From: JAJYSO01 sp964451785
GTDB lineage: Bacteria > Bacteroidota > Bacteroidia > Flavobacteriales > Flavobacteriaceae
Direction of reading: 5' to 3'
Assembly (NCBI GenBank): GCA_964451785.1
Contig: CAYVJG010000009.1
Coordinates: 1-64,000 of the forward strand
DNA: 64,000 nucleotides
Of the stretch, positions 25,257 through 34,431 are shown piece after piece; the stretch's first letter is position 1, and each line of letters starts with the position of its first letter. Under the pieces are notes generated by a model, which was given only the letters and a program-made list of their open reading frames with translations, was not told the origin of the DNA and searched no databases. The position numbers and the translations under genes are program-made.

Positions 25257-26969
25257 TTAATAACGAATTTTATTTTTGTTCAATAATTTAAAATCTTCCG
25301 GTTTTAAATTCATTTTGTCAAAAGGAACAGCCTTATCGTGGTCGTTTAAATACAATCGTGTTTGTATCTTAAACTGATCGCTTAAAAGGGATAGATTTTT
25401 ATTTAAATAAGGCGATGAAATATGAGCCGCATCTAAAAGCGTGTGAAAAACAGCATTTGTGGCTACAGGTTTGCGTCTGTTCTCTAGAGCATTGAGGTAG
25501 CTATCTGGAAAATCTGCTTTATAGGTGTTTGAGAACCAAGTTAACATAGGAATGTGTAATTGGTAATAAGTTGGGGTGGGCGAGGCGTGTAAAAATTTAC
25601 CTCGACTATCGTCAAATAAATCCTCACCATGATCTGCTGAATACATTAAAAATGAGGCTGCATCTTGTTGCTTTAAGGTGCTGATAACCGAATCTAAGAA
25701 GTAATCCGTATAGCGGATGCTGTTGTCATAAGCATTGATTAATAATTGCTTTTGGTCTGCGCTGACATTAGTTACATTGTCGGGTTTAAATTCACCAAAG
25801 TCAGCAGGGTAGCGGTCTTTGTAATTAAAATGCGACCCATAGCTGTGTAAAATGATGAACAAATCGCCTTGATGTTGATTGATTTCTTCTTTTAATAACG
25901 GAACTAAAGCCGCATCATAACTGATTTTTCCCTTCTGTTTAGCTGTTTTCCGAATGTTTTTATAAACATCAGATTCTTTGTAAAAATATTCTATAAACGA
26001 ATGATTCTCCGCTTGATTAGAAAGGCAGATTGTAGTAAATCCAGCTTCTTTAAAGGCTTCAAAAATGCCTTTTCGCGTGTAAATAGCTTTAAAATTTTTA
26101 GCTCCTACGCTCGACATGATAATCGGCACACTTTTGTGTGTGGCGTTAGATTGCGTAATGGCGTCAGGAAAAGTGATGAGGTTGTTTTCTTGACTGAGTA
26201 GCGGGTTGGTAGGACGTTTGTATCCAAACAATTGCCAGCTATCTGCGCGACTAGTTTCACCTATCACCAAGATGATAATTTGACGGTCAGCGAGATTGGT
26301 AGCTCGTGTTGCTTCAAAAGAAAAGTCTTTAGAAGTCTGAGGATAATCACCTATTTTGTTGGCTTTATGAATGGCATAGCCTAAATTATACAAGGCGTTT
26401 ACAGGATACACATCTTCATAATACGTAAAGCGTTCGGTGTTTGTGTCATAACTAAAAAATGAACCTATAAAAGAAATCGCTAGGAACGCAGCTCCAAAAA
26501 TGCGAGCTGTTTTTCTAAATGATGCTACAAGAAGACGTTTTTGTTTCCACTGGCGGATAGCTAAAATCGTTGGAGGCACGTATAATAAGACCACCGTAAC
26601 TATTGCCGGAAGTAGAGCCCCGAGTAGCTCTCCGGCCTCATTTGGGTTAGTTGTAGCTACATTCAAAAACATATCTGAGGCTATGACGTCTTGTCCGTAT
26701 AAGTAAAACAACACGATTTGAAAGGCGTGTAGAAAGAATAACGGAAATAAGAAAATCGCTAGTCTTCCGGTATTTTTGGCAATAGAGTAGAGCAGAGCAT
26801 ACAAACCTAAAGCAAAGCTGATTAATACGATTTTGCCGATGCTATTAAGCGGTTGAGAAAATATAAAATAAATACTCGGCACCATGTTTACGATGATGCA
26901 GTAGATAAAAAGCAGTTTAGGATTGCTGATAATCTGCTTGAATAGAGATGATTGCTTTAATTGACTCAT
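25257..26969 (-). CDS. Phosphoethanolamine transferase-like membrane sulfatase-fold enzyme
   Basis: A 570-aa EptA/YhjW-type protein. Five hydrophobic helices fill residues about 20-175, then an alkaline-phosphatase-fold catalytic domain with VIGETSRADSWQLFGYKR (metal ligand E238), the nucleophile candidate T277 in SNATHKSVP, and SADHGEDLF metal ligands. Such enzymes transfer phosphoethanolamine to lipid A or other envelope glycans at the periplasmic face. It sits between a PCMD protein and a D15-type barrel gene, all on the minus strand, suggesting an envelope operon. The acceptor is unknown. Confidence 0.88.
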   Translation of the reverse strand: MSQLKQSSLFKQIISNPKLLFIYCIIVNMVPSIYFIFSQPLNSIGKIVLISFALGLYALLYSIAKNTGRLAIFLFPLFFLHAFQIVLFYLYGQDVIASDMFLNVATTNPNEAGELLGALLPAIVTVVLLYVPPTILAIRQWKQKRLLVASFRKTARIFGAAFLAISFIGSFFSYDTNTERFTYYEDVYPVNALYNLGYAIHKANKIGDYPQTSKDFSFEATRATNLADRQIIILVIGETSRADSWQLFGYKRPTNPLLSQENNLITFPDAITQSNATHKSVPIIMSSVGAKNFKAIYTRKGIFEAFKEAGFTTICLSNQAENHSFIEYFYKESDVYKNIRKTAKQKGKISYDAALVPLLKEEINQHQGDLFIILHSYGSHFNYKDRYPADFGEFKPDNVTNVSADQKQLLINAYDNSIRYTDYFLDSVISTLKQQDAASFLMYSADHGEDLFDDSRGKFLHASPTPTYYQLHIPMLTWFSNTYKADFPDSYLNALENRRKPVATNAVFHTLLDAAHISSPYLNKNLSLLSDQFKIQTRLYLNDHDKAVPFDKMNLKPEDFKLLNKNKIRY

Positions 26970-27004
26970 CCTTGAAGATTAAATAGTATAAGAACAGAGT
27001 GTTG

Positions 27005-28210
27005 TTAAAACGACTCGTTAATGTTGAAATAAAAGCCACTGGTGTATTTTCCAAAGCCATAGTCAAATCTGATATTGACACGCTTTTTAAACTCCCAGCG
27101 ATAACCGATGCCATAAGTCGGTAAAACCTGATCAATTTGTAGATTAGATAAAGAGTTAGCTACAGTGCCACCACCTGCCCAAACGGCTATGCCATGTCGG
27201 TTATATATTTTTTGACGTAACTCAACTTGTGCATTGATTTGTTTTTTATCTCTAAATCGCCCCTTAAAATAGCCGCGCATTTGGCGTGAGCCTCCCAGTT
27301 GAGAAAGCATGGTCCAAGGTACTTCGCCATTTTGAAATACTCCGTTGACATCAAAAGCTAATATGCCGTTTCCCCAAATGCGTTGATAGGCGCGAGCAGT
27401 AACTTCTATGATGTTAAACGAATGGCTGCTACCAAATAATTCAGGATAAAAGTTTTGTTCGTATTTGAAATAGATGCCTTTATAAGGATTGGGGATAAAA
27501 TCTCTGGTGTCGTAAGTAAGCAAGATTCCACCGCCAACAGCCGTATTTTTTAAATCCTCAGCAGGAGCCATAGCTTCTACTTCAAAATCTTTTCCATTGA
27601 CATCTTCTACATTTAGTGTTAATCCAGCATAAGTGTTGTTGAGGATTTTTTTCAAAAATTCAGCTTTTAATGAAAGGGTGTATAAATTGTATTCTGAATA
27701 ATTACCTGCATCTCCGGCGGCATAGCCTATGCCGTAAAATTTGCTGGGGTTGTATGAAAAATTGATGTCGGCATTAATACGGTAGGCATCATCCGGAAAA
27801 ATGGTGTGATCAACAATCCCTACACTAAAAAAACCGGAGGTGGTAAGGTTAGTGTACATGGATACGGTAGAGGGCGGAAGGCTGAGATCTTCGCGGTCTA
27901 AACGATACATGCCCGAAGCTAAAAGGCCAATGCCTAGCTTGGTGTCTACAGAATAATTAGGTCCGCCAATAAATGAAATATCAAATTTTTTGGTCGATTT
28001 GTCTTTTTTAGCTTCATTGAAGTAATGCACAATCCGCTGAATTAAATTCCGCTGTTCAGTACTGTCTTGTATAATACTATCTTGAGGCGATGCTGAAATA
28101 GGAGCGGAAGACAGGGCAGTGCTGTCTTTACTTGAGTTTTGAGCAGACGTGTCAAAACTAGTTGTAAGGGCAATGCTGATAAGCAAAATAGAATAGTAAA
28201 TTTTTCCCAT
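27005..28210 (-). CDS. BamA/D15-type outer-membrane beta-barrel protein
   Basis: A 401-aa protein with signal peptide (MGKIYYSILLISIALTTSFDTSAQ) and a predicted 16-strand-type D15 barrel. The surface-antigen motif appears as RQMRGYFKGRFRDKKQ, and the strand KINAQVELRQKIYNRHG-like segment (about 340) is typical. No POTRA domains fit in the short N-terminus, so it resembles the short BamA-like barrels seen in Bacteroidota rather than BamA itself. The start at 28210 is preferred to the longer frame from 28240 because the latter overlaps a -7 box and breaks the signal peptide. Confidence 0.85.
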   Translation of the reverse strand: MGKIYYSILLISIALTTSFDTSAQNSSKDSTALSSAPISASPQDSIIQDSTEQRNLIQRIVHYFNEAKKDKSTKKFDISFIGGPNYSVDTKLGIGLLASGMYRLDREDLSLPPSTVSMYTNLTTSGFFSVGIVDHTIFPDDAYRINADINFSYNPSKFYGIGYAAGDAGNYSEYNLYTLSLKAEFLKKILNNTYAGLTLNVEDVNGKDFEVEAMAPAEDLKNTAVGGGILLTYDTRDFIPNPYKGIYFKYEQNFYPELFGSSHSFNIIEVTARAYQRIWGNGILAFDVNGVFQNGEVPWTMLSQLGGSRQMRGYFKGRFRDKKQINAQVELRQKIYNRHGIAVWAGGGTVANSLSNLQIDQVLPTYGIGYRWEFKKRVNIRFDYGFGKYTSGFYFNINESF

Positions 28211-28229
28211 AACTAACAATTTCGACCGG

Positions 28230-28237
28230 CAAAGATA
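28230..28237 (-). promoter_or_regulatory. Promoter -7 box of the D15-type gene
   Basis: Minus-strand TATCTTTG, a full TAnnTTTG match, 19 bases ahead of the chosen ATG at 28210. Confidence 0.6.
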
Positions 28238-28371
28238 CACTTAAACCATAGTTTAAATCTTAATGTATATTAACAAACCTAACGGTATACTTTATTTGCT
28301 AAGTTAATTATGAATGTTTTAAGTTATTTTGTGCAATAATTAATAAATATAAAGAATTTTAATGAATTTTA

Positions 28372-28518
28372 ATGAATTCTGAAATAGTAGGCACTGTAGA
28401 TTTGAATGAAGATGCCTATGGTCGCCCCATTTATCAATTTTCTAATCTTACTATAATTCAAAAAAAAGATAAACAATTAGCAGAAATAGAAGGAAATAGA
28501 AAGCTATTTACGCCGTAA
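28372..28518 (+). CDS. Possible small hypothetical protein (48 aa)
   Basis: An open frame of 48 codons with ATG at 28372, starting MNSEIVGTVDLNEDAYGRP and ending EGNRKLFTP. It has a balanced, soluble-looking composition and lies alone in a 424-base gap. A 10-bp inverted repeat (ATGACAAGTG 28518-28527 with CACTTGTCAT 28554-28563) follows directly and could terminate it. No homology is recognised; it may be a small gene or a fragment of one. Confidence 0.35.
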   Translation: MNSEIVGTVDLNEDAYGRPIYQFSNLTIIQKKDKQLAEIEGNRKLFTP

Positions 28519-28563
28519 TGACAAGTGGTATAAACCAGCTTCTCCTTTCGTATCACTTGTCAT
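28518..28563. terminator. Hairpin following the 48-codon frame
   Basis: Ten perfect pairs between 28518-28527 and 28554-28563, extendable by three more with one G-U. No strong T-run follows, so a terminator role is uncertain. Confidence 0.35.
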
Positions 28564-28634
28564 TTGTACAGGATGGGATGAATCTATTTTTGAAGGCGTA
28601 TGACAATTCAGGGTTTGAACCAGTCAAAAAGTGT

Positions 28635-29507
28635 TTATACTGCTAATACCTTGAGTTGTTTGGGCATCATTTTGATGGTTATGGATGAGTTACAAGTAAA
28701 TGTTTCGCCATCAACTTGTAAGGCTTTTAAATCAGGATGAGTAATTGTAATTTCTTTTGCCTTGTGTGTCGAGATGTATGCACTTTCAGTTATGGCTCCT
28801 AAAAAAGCGCGAATACTAATGATGCCCCCCATGAGTGCCGGGAATTTCTTGACCAAAACTAAATCGAATAGCCCGTCACAAAGTTCGGCTTTCGGAGCAA
28901 TTTGAAAACCGTATCCCAGTTGCTTAGCATTGGCAGCGGTAAGCATAAAGGCTTCAGTTTCGGTGGTTTTACCATCAATAGTTACTTGCCAAGTTTTAGG
29001 GGTATACGTCCAGAAATTTTTGATAACAATAGAGGTGTATGCGGTTAAGCCACGATGCTCACTATGGCTAAATTTTTCGGTTACTAAAGTGTCAAAGCCT
29101 ACGCCGGCATTACTTAAAAACAAATGCCCATCGGCTTGCCCTACATCAATAGGATGAATATGCCATTGGTTGATTAGAGCAATAGCTTTGGCGGGAGAAA
29201 GCGGAATGTCTAAGCTGCGTGCTAGTCCATTGCCTGATCCCATGGGGATGATTCCCAAAGTGACATCGCTGCCATAAATGCCGTGTAAAACATCGTTTAC
29301 TGAGCCATCTCCACCGACAGCTACAATAAGGTCAAAATCATCTTTCACACCTTGTTGCGCAAGTTCAATGCCGTGCTTAGCGTATGCTGTATGTGCTATT
29401 TTGTATGAAAATAAAGTCTTGTCTAGATGTTCATCTATTGCTTTTTCAATAGACTTAAGGCGGTCAACACCTGAATGTGGATTGATGATAAACAAAACAG
29501 ACTTCAT
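28635..29507 (-). CDS. Diacylglycerol/sphingosine-kinase-like lipid kinase (YegS/DagK family)
   Basis: A 290-aa protein with the NAD/DAG-kinase fold: FIINPHSGVDRLKS near the start, VAVGGDGSVNDVLHGI nucleotide-binding loop, GIIPMGSGNGLARSL, and a beta-rich C-terminal domain containing LQVDGETF. It phosphorylates a lipid hydroxyl; the exact substrate (diacylglycerol or sphingoid base) cannot be told. The frame runs up to 29558, but MKSVLFIINPHSG at 29507 is the family start, and a -7 box covers 29556-29563. Confidence 0.9.
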   Translation of the reverse strand: MKSVLFIINPHSGVDRLKSIEKAIDEHLDKTLFSYKIAHTAYAKHGIELAQQGVKDDFDLIVAVGGDGSVNDVLHGIYGSDVTLGIIPMGSGNGLARSLDIPLSPAKAIALINQWHIHPIDVGQADGHLFLSNAGVGFDTLVTEKFSHSEHRGLTAYTSIVIKNFWTYTPKTWQVTIDGKTTETEAFMLTAANAKQLGYGFQIAPKAELCDGLFDLVLVKKFPALMGGIISIRAFLGAITESAYISTHKAKEITITHPDLKALQVDGETFTCNSSITIKMMPKQLKVLAV

Positions 29508-29555
29508 AGAATAAGAAAGTTGTAGTGACTTTTTTCTACTGTTTAAAAACAGCGA

Positions 29556-29563
29556 CAAAGGTA
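29556..29563 (-). promoter_or_regulatory. Promoter -7 box of the lipid kinase gene
   Basis: Minus-strand TACCTTTG, a full consensus match, about 48 bases ahead of the ATG at 29507. Confidence 0.55.
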
Positions 29564-29618
29564 TGCTTTTTAAGAGGAATATACGGAATTAATTTCTTTT
29601 ATAAAATTACATTATTTA

Positions 29619-29649
29619 TTGAAATAGAGTTAATTAAATAGTAACTTTG
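29619..29649 (+). promoter_or_regulatory. Promoter of the GGCT-like gene
   Basis: TTG at 29619-29621 and TAACTTTG at 29642-29649 with 20 bases between, an almost ideal Bacteroidota promoter, 17 bases ahead of the ATG. Confidence 0.65.
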
Positions 29650-29666
29650 GTAAAAAACACATAAAT

Positions 29667-30296
29667 ATGGAAACAAAAGATTATGTTTGGTATGCCTGTT
29701 ATGGGTCTAATTTGTCCGATCAACGCTTTAAATGCTATTTGAAAGGCGGAAAGCCTGAAGGCGCTAAAGGATATTATGAAGGAAGTCGCGACCAAACTCC
29801 GCCGCTAAAGGCTAAACCTATTCAATTGCCTTATGAATTGTATTTTGCTAAATCGTCTGATAATTGGCACAAAGGCGGCGTGGCTTTTCTGAATCCGCAA
29901 CACGATGCTGAACAACGCACATTTGGCCGACGCTATTTGATTACTAAAACACAGTTTGAAGATGTGTTTAAGCAAGAAAATCACTTAAATAGTGCGCCTA
30001 AGATTGATTTTGATAAAGTTAAAGATTTAAAACAGCTGACACTTAGCCCTAATACCTGGTATGGCATGCTTTTATTTATAGGTGAAGACGAAGGCTGCCC
30101 TATTTTTACGTTTACAAATCCTCACTTTTTAAGCGATGATATTCATGCGCCGGATATTAATTACCTATCGACTATTCACCGAGGATTAAGCACATGTTAT
30201 GGATTGTCTAAAGATGACTTACAGACTTATTTTTATGCCAAACAGGGGATTAAAGATTTTGTAGATGATCGAGAGTTACGGGAGTTGTTGCCTTAA
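29667..30296 (+). CDS. Gamma-glutamylcyclotransferase-fold protein
   Basis: A 209-aa soluble protein opening with WYACYGSNLSDQRF, the YGSNL substrate loop of the gamma-glutamylcyclotransferase/AIG2-like fold, followed by a conserved GGVAFLNP segment and RRYLITKTQFEDV. Members open or cyclise gamma-glutamyl amides, but this subgroup is not characterised to my knowledge. Stands alone; its stop overlaps the stop of the convergent membrane-protein gene by three bases. Confidence 0.7.
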   Translation: METKDYVWYACYGSNLSDQRFKCYLKGGKPEGAKGYYEGSRDQTPPLKAKPIQLPYELYFAKSSDNWHKGGVAFLNPQHDAEQRTFGRRYLITKTQFEDVFKQENHLNSAPKIDFDKVKDLKQLTLSPNTWYGMLLFIGEDEGCPIFTFTNPHFLSDDIHAPDINYLSTIHRGLSTCYGLSKDDLQTYFYAKQGIKDFVDDRELRELLP

Positions 30297-30811
30297 GGTT
30301 GAGCGATATTTGACTGAAGAGTAGCTTTTTTCGCTAAACTTGCGGCTATTAAAACAATACAACCTGAATAGCAAATGCACATCAGAATCCCCGAAAGAAT
30401 AACGATGTATTTCATCCAAAGTACGCCATTCCACAATAAGTAAAGGCCACCGAAGGTGAAAACAATAGAAAATAGCGGCTCGAAAGCAAAAAATTGCTTT
30501 AGGTGTTTTGGCGCTTTCGTCATGAGGGTTAAACTACCCACCATAAAAAAGATAACTGACATCGACAAAATGTGATTGTGCAGCATGGTGAGCATTTGTT
30601 GTTCAGATTTCTTAAACTTCATTTCCTTGGCTGAAGGATTAGATTCGTTGCCTAGATAACTTTCTTTAATGCCGGTTGGTGAAAAACTGGTGTTGTGGTT
30701 AACAAAGCTGATACCGCTGAAAAAGCCAACGCTGAGAATAATTACAAAAAGCGCTATAAAACGTTTAAAAACTTTAGGAAGTTGTGGTAGGAGGTTGTGT
30801 AGAGCTATCAT
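30293..30811 (-). CDS. Four-helix membrane protein of unknown function
   Basis: A 172-aa integral membrane protein with hydrophobic segments at about 20-36, 80-97, 110-127 and 133-157. The loop after helix 1 is periplasmic-looking (SFSPTGIKESYLGNES). A histidine (MLHNHILSM) near helix 2 could bind a cofactor, but no family is recognised. It overlaps the FMN-binding protein gene by four bases (ATGA arrangement), so the two are co-translated and probably act together, perhaps in membrane-linked electron transfer. Confidence 0.65.
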   Translation of the reverse strand: MIALHNLLPQLPKVFKRFIALFVIILSVGFFSGISFVNHNTSFSPTGIKESYLGNESNPSAKEMKFKKSEQQMLTMLHNHILSMSVIFFMVGSLTLMTKAPKHLKQFFAFEPLFSIVFTFGGLYLLWNGVLWMKYIVILSGILMCICYSGCIVLIAASLAKKATLQSNIAQP

Positions 30812-31344
30812 AGTAAACCGTTGTGTTGAAGAATTTGTAAGCCTCGTAAAACTTGTTTTACACTATAGGTCATTGATTTTGACGAAATTGTTGCACCACT
30901 TATGCCGTCAATTGTGCTACCATAGGTGATGACCGATTGTGGTGTCATCCCTACAAATTGTTTTAACCAGCGTTGATTGGTGATTTCACGTCCAAACTGT
31001 TCGCGATACACCAAAATTTTCACAGCTTCAATTTGTAAATCGGTATTGAATAAAATTAAGAAATCAAACGCATGATCCTTACTCGACCCTTGTCCCCAAT
31101 AGGCATAAGCTTTAAAAGAACCGTCAATTTTTAATCTGAATAACTTGTCATTCGTTAAATCGCGTGGTAGGTTTTTAGGAAGACTAGAGGCTGTGAATTT
31201 TATCGGAATGAGTTGATAGTCGTAAGTCTTGTAAAACACATTGACCACTTGCCCAATTTTAGTTTGTAAATCGGTGGATTGAGCAGAGGTGAAAATCGGC
31301 CCTAAAAATAACCCAATTGATAACATGACTACTTTGATGCGCAT
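30808..31344 (-). CDS. FMN-binding domain protein (NqrC/RnfG-like)
   Basis: A 178-aa exported protein with signal peptide ending FTSAQ and an FMN-binding domain. The motif for covalent FMN attachment is visible as DGISGATISS, with the threonine the expected attachment residue. The region LILFNTDLQIEAVKILVYRE is typical of the fold. NqrC/RnfG relatives pass electrons in ion-pumping complexes; here only a four-helix membrane protein is adjacent, so it belongs to a smaller uncharacterised system. Confidence 0.83.
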   Translation of the reverse strand: MRIKVVMLSIGLFLGPIFTSAQSTDLQTKIGQVVNVFYKTYDYQLIPIKFTASSLPKNLPRDLTNDKLFRLKIDGSFKAYAYWGQGSSKDHAFDFLILFNTDLQIEAVKILVYREQFGREITNQRWLKQFVGMTPQSVITYGSTIDGISGATISSKSMTYSVKQVLRGLQILQHNGLL

Positions 31345-31481
31345 AAGTCAAGGTTTGTTTCAAAGATAAGTTATTAGGTTTAGATGAGCTGATAAATCAA
31401 TAGAATTAAACGTTAATTTGAAGTAAAGTATTTGCAAATTGTAAGCCTTGTGTTTCAATGTGATGATTCAACTATCAATTC

Positions 31482-31512
31482 TTGTTAATTAGTCTATTAA
31501 TCCCTATCTTTA
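31482..31512 (+). promoter_or_regulatory. Promoter of the small outer-membrane barrel gene
   Basis: TTG at 31482-31484 and TATCTTTA at 31505-31512, spacing 20. Confidence 0.6.
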
Positions 31513-31531
31513 CTAGGAAAACCTCTAGTTT

Positions 31532-32062
31532 ATGAAATCCTTTTGTATTATTTTTTTACTGTTATGTAGCAGTTTAGTTGAAGCTCAAAATAGTCAAATC
31601 AACTTGCCTGCGCAGTCTAATCCTTGGCGCGTAGGGGGTGGAGTAGGCTTAGGCTTTGGAAGTAATGATTATTTTGGGTTTAGCATTTCTCCCTTTGTGG
31701 GTTATCAAATAGATCCGTCGGTAGAGCTCGGCGTGTCAGCAGGTTATCAATATTCTAAATGGAATTATGCCAAGCAACATTTGTTTAATGCCGGACCTTA
31801 CCTGAATTTTTATCCGATTCCTCAGTTTTTTGCCCGCGCCCATTACGAATATTATACTGGTCAAATGAATTATAATCCTGGCTATTACGGCGGTGCAAGT
31901 CGCAATTTTGACGAAAGTGCACTGTGGTTGGGCGCCGGTTATCGCAGTCTTGGTCGCGTACAGTTTTTTGTGGGGTTGATGTATAATGTGCTCTATGATG
32001 AAGATGACAGTGTTTTTGCTAATGGATTGCGCCCCATTATGGGCGTGAGTTTTGCACTTTAA
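31532..32062 (+). CDS. Small outer-membrane beta-barrel protein
   Basis: A 176-aa protein with signal peptide (MKSFCIIFLLLCSSLVEAQ) and an eight-strand-type barrel pattern: GGGVGLGFGSNDYFGF, SPFVGYQIDPSVELGVSAGYQYS, ARAHYEYY, and a C-terminus ending in an aromatic-rich strand (GLRPIMGVSFAL). It belongs to the general outer-membrane-protein barrel superfamily; the specific role (porin, structural, or adhesion) is not visible. Confidence 0.8.
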   Translation: MKSFCIIFLLLCSSLVEAQNSQINLPAQSNPWRVGGGVGLGFGSNDYFGFSISPFVGYQIDPSVELGVSAGYQYSKWNYAKQHLFNAGPYLNFYPIPQFFARAHYEYYTGQMNYNPGYYGGASRNFDESALWLGAGYRSLGRVQFFVGLMYNVLYDEDDSVFANGLRPIMGVSFAL

Positions 32063-32085
32063 AACAGGAATCATTTTTTTTGAAT

Positions 32086-32093
32086 TACTTTTG
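32086..32093 (+). promoter_or_regulatory. prmC promoter -7 box
   Basis: TACTTTTG matches TAnnTTTG, 20 bases ahead of the prmC ATG. Confidence 0.5.
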
Positions 32094-32113
32094 CCCAACA
32101 CAAACTCTTTAGG

Positions 32114-32965
32114 ATGACCATCACTGCACTGAAGCAAAAGTTTAAAAGCAGGTTAAGCGAACTTTTTCCAAATACCGAAATCGATTCTTTTTTCTCTATT
32201 CTTCTCGAGGAATTTACAGGATTAAGACGAATCGATTTAGCATTAAATCCCGATTTAAGTTTGTCAGAACACCAAGAGCAACAGTTTTTGGAAGCTTTAG
32301 AACGCTTAGAGAAGAAGGAACCTATTCAATATATTTTAGGGAAAACAGAATTTTGCGGATTGTCATTTTCGGTCAATCAACAGGTGCTCATTCCGCGACC
32401 CGAAACAGCTGAATTAGTGGAGTGGATTGTCAACGATTGGCAAGAACAACTTTCAGCTGATTTTAGTCTGTTAGATATTGGTACCGGGAGTGGTTGTATC
32501 CCGATTAGCCTAAAACACCGACTTCCTCAGGCTGATATATGGAGTTTTGATGTGTCAGCCGAAGCCTTAACTGTCGCTAAACAGAACGCGCAAACTTTAA
32601 ACCTGCCCGTGCATTTTGAGCAAGTTGATATTCTGCAAGCTCAGTCTATTGCTCAACAATTTGATGTCATTGTCTCTAATCCACCTTATGTACGCCAACT
32701 CGAAAAAGCTGAAATGCAAGCTAATGTTCTTGACTATGAACCGCATTTAGCGCTTTTTGTCGAAGATAATGACCCACTTATTTTCTATCGAGCCATTTTG
32801 AAATTTACCCAGACACATTTAAAAACTGGTGGAGTTGTCTATTTTGAAATCAATGAATATTTACAAGAAGACATGCGGCAACTAGTTCGTGAATTTGCAG
32901 CTCAGAAGGTTCAATTTAAAACCGATGTATTTGGTAAAGCAAGGATGATGAAAATCAAATTTTAA
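32114..32965 (+). CDS. prmC: Release-factor glutamine N5-methyltransferase
   Basis: A 283-aa PrmC/HemK. It methylates the GGQ glutamine of peptide release factors. Helical N-terminal domain (about 1-80), then a Rossmann methyltransferase core with LIPRPETAELVEWI, LDIGTGSGCIPI (SAM-binding) and the NPPY catalytic motif in VSNPPYVRQLEKAEM. Normal length and full motifs. Confidence 0.95.
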   Translation: MTITALKQKFKSRLSELFPNTEIDSFFSILLEEFTGLRRIDLALNPDLSLSEHQEQQFLEALERLEKKEPIQYILGKTEFCGLSFSVNQQVLIPRPETAELVEWIVNDWQEQLSADFSLLDIGTGSGCIPISLKHRLPQADIWSFDVSAEALTVAKQNAQTLNLPVHFEQVDILQAQSIAQQFDVIVSNPPYVRQLEKAEMQANVLDYEPHLALFVEDNDPLIFYRAILKFTQTHLKTGGVVYFEINEYLQEDMRQLVREFAAQKVQFKTDVFGKARMMKIKF

Positions 32966-33045
32966 AGTGTGAGTTGTCTGCGAAAATGAAGTTTTGTTAA
33001 AAAGAAACAGTGTTAATAGATAAATCTTCTACAAAATAGCTATAG

Positions 33046-33072
33046 TTGTTAAAAATCATTTTTATACATTTA
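33046..33072 (+). promoter_or_regulatory. Possible promoter of the aspartate kinase-lysA operon
   Basis: TTG at 33046-33048 and TACATTTA at 33065-33072 with 16 bases between, slightly shorter than usual. Confidence 0.35.
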
Positions 33073-33106
33073 CCGTTTTTAAATTTAGTTTTTAATAAAC
33101 ATTGCT

Positions 33107-34426
33107 ATGAAAGTACTGAAGTTCGGAGGAACCTCTGTGGGCAGTCCTGAGCGTATTCAGGGATTGACCCAAATCGTCGATTGCTCACAAGAGCAGATCG
33201 TCGTGTTGTCGGCAGTGGCCGGTACAACTGACGCCTTAGATGAAATCTCTAATCTCCTTTGTGAGGGTAAACGCGATATTGCTCGTATAAAGATAGATGA
33301 ACTGTATAAGAAGTATAAACAGTTTATAAAGGATTTGTTTAAGACCGATAAGTACTTGAAGAAGGCAAAGGAATTGATCGACAACCGATTCCAACTCATA
33401 TCTTCGTTAGCAAGTGACTTGTTTACTAATGCAGAAAAAAAGGTGGTTTTGGCACAAGGCGAATTGATGTCAACAGCCTTTTTTCATTATCATTTAGGAG
33501 AAGTAGGACAGGAGTCTGTCTTGTTGCCTTCACTCGACTTTATGCGTACAGATGAGGATAATGAACCTGATATTGACTATATAAGAACGCAGCTAACTGC
33601 CATTTTGGACAATAGTCCTAAAGACAATAAAATTTATATTGCGCAGGGCTATATTTGCCGTAATGCGTTTGGTGAAATTGACAACTTGCGTCGTGGTGGT
33701 TCTGATTTTACAGCATCTTTAATCGGGGCTGCTATTCAAGCGGATGAAGTGCAAATCTGGACAGATATTGACGGCATGCACAATAATGACCCTCGAGTAG
33801 TTGACCACACCACGCCAATTTCTAATTTGAGTTTTGATGAAGCTGCTGAGTTGGCTTATTTTGGGGCTAAAATTTTGCATCCGCAGAGTATCTTCCCGGC
33901 ACAAAAGTACAATGTCCCCGTGCGATTGCTCAATACGATGGATCCTCAGGCTTATGGCACATTGATTAATGCTGCCGGAGATGATAAAACCATTGGCGTG
34001 CGCGCAATCGCTGCTAAAGATAACATTACGGCTATCCATATTAAATCGTCACGCATGCTTTTGGCTTATGGCTTCTTGCGTCGTGTGTTTGAGGTTTTTG
34101 AACGTTACAAAACCCCAATCGACATGATTACCACTTCTGAGGTGTCTGTGTCTTTAACTATTGACGATTCAACCTATTTAAAAGAAATTATAGAAGAACT
34201 ACAGCACTTTGGTCAAGTGGATGTCGATGAAAATCAAACCATCATTTGTGTGGTCGGTACCTTTGATTTAGATACTAAAGGTTATGCAGCTAAGATATTT
34301 GATGGCATTAATCATCTGTCAATTCGCATGATTTCTTACGGTGGCTCTAACCATAATGTATCTTTATTGATTGATTCAGTTCACAAAAAAGAAGCCTTAC
34401 AATCATTGCATAACCACTTATTTTAA
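33107..34426 (+). CDS. lysC: Aspartate kinase (monofunctional)
   Basis: A 439-aa aspartokinase, catalysing ATP-dependent phosphorylation of aspartate, the first step to lysine, threonine, methionine and diaminopimelate. Conserved opening MKVLKFGGTSVGS, the DNLRRGGSDFTASLIGAAI segment, WTDIDGMHNNDPR and FFGAKILHP-type motif (here YFGAKILHP). Two ACT domains occupy the last 130 residues, implying feedback control. Five bases separate it from lysA, so the pair is an operon for lysine/DAP synthesis. Confidence 0.94.
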   Translation: MKVLKFGGTSVGSPERIQGLTQIVDCSQEQIVVLSAVAGTTDALDEISNLLCEGKRDIARIKIDELYKKYKQFIKDLFKTDKYLKKAKELIDNRFQLISSLASDLFTNAEKKVVLAQGELMSTAFFHYHLGEVGQESVLLPSLDFMRTDEDNEPDIDYIRTQLTAILDNSPKDNKIYIAQGYICRNAFGEIDNLRRGGSDFTASLIGAAIQADEVQIWTDIDGMHNNDPRVVDHTTPISNLSFDEAAELAYFGAKILHPQSIFPAQKYNVPVRLLNTMDPQAYGTLINAAGDDKTIGVRAIAAKDNITAIHIKSSRMLLAYGFLRRVFEVFERYKTPIDMITTSEVSVSLTIDDSTYLKEIIEELQHFGQVDVDENQTIICVVGTFDLDTKGYAAKIFDGINHLSIRMISYGGSNHNVSLLIDSVHKKEALQSLHNHLF

Positions 34427-34431
34427 ACCGT

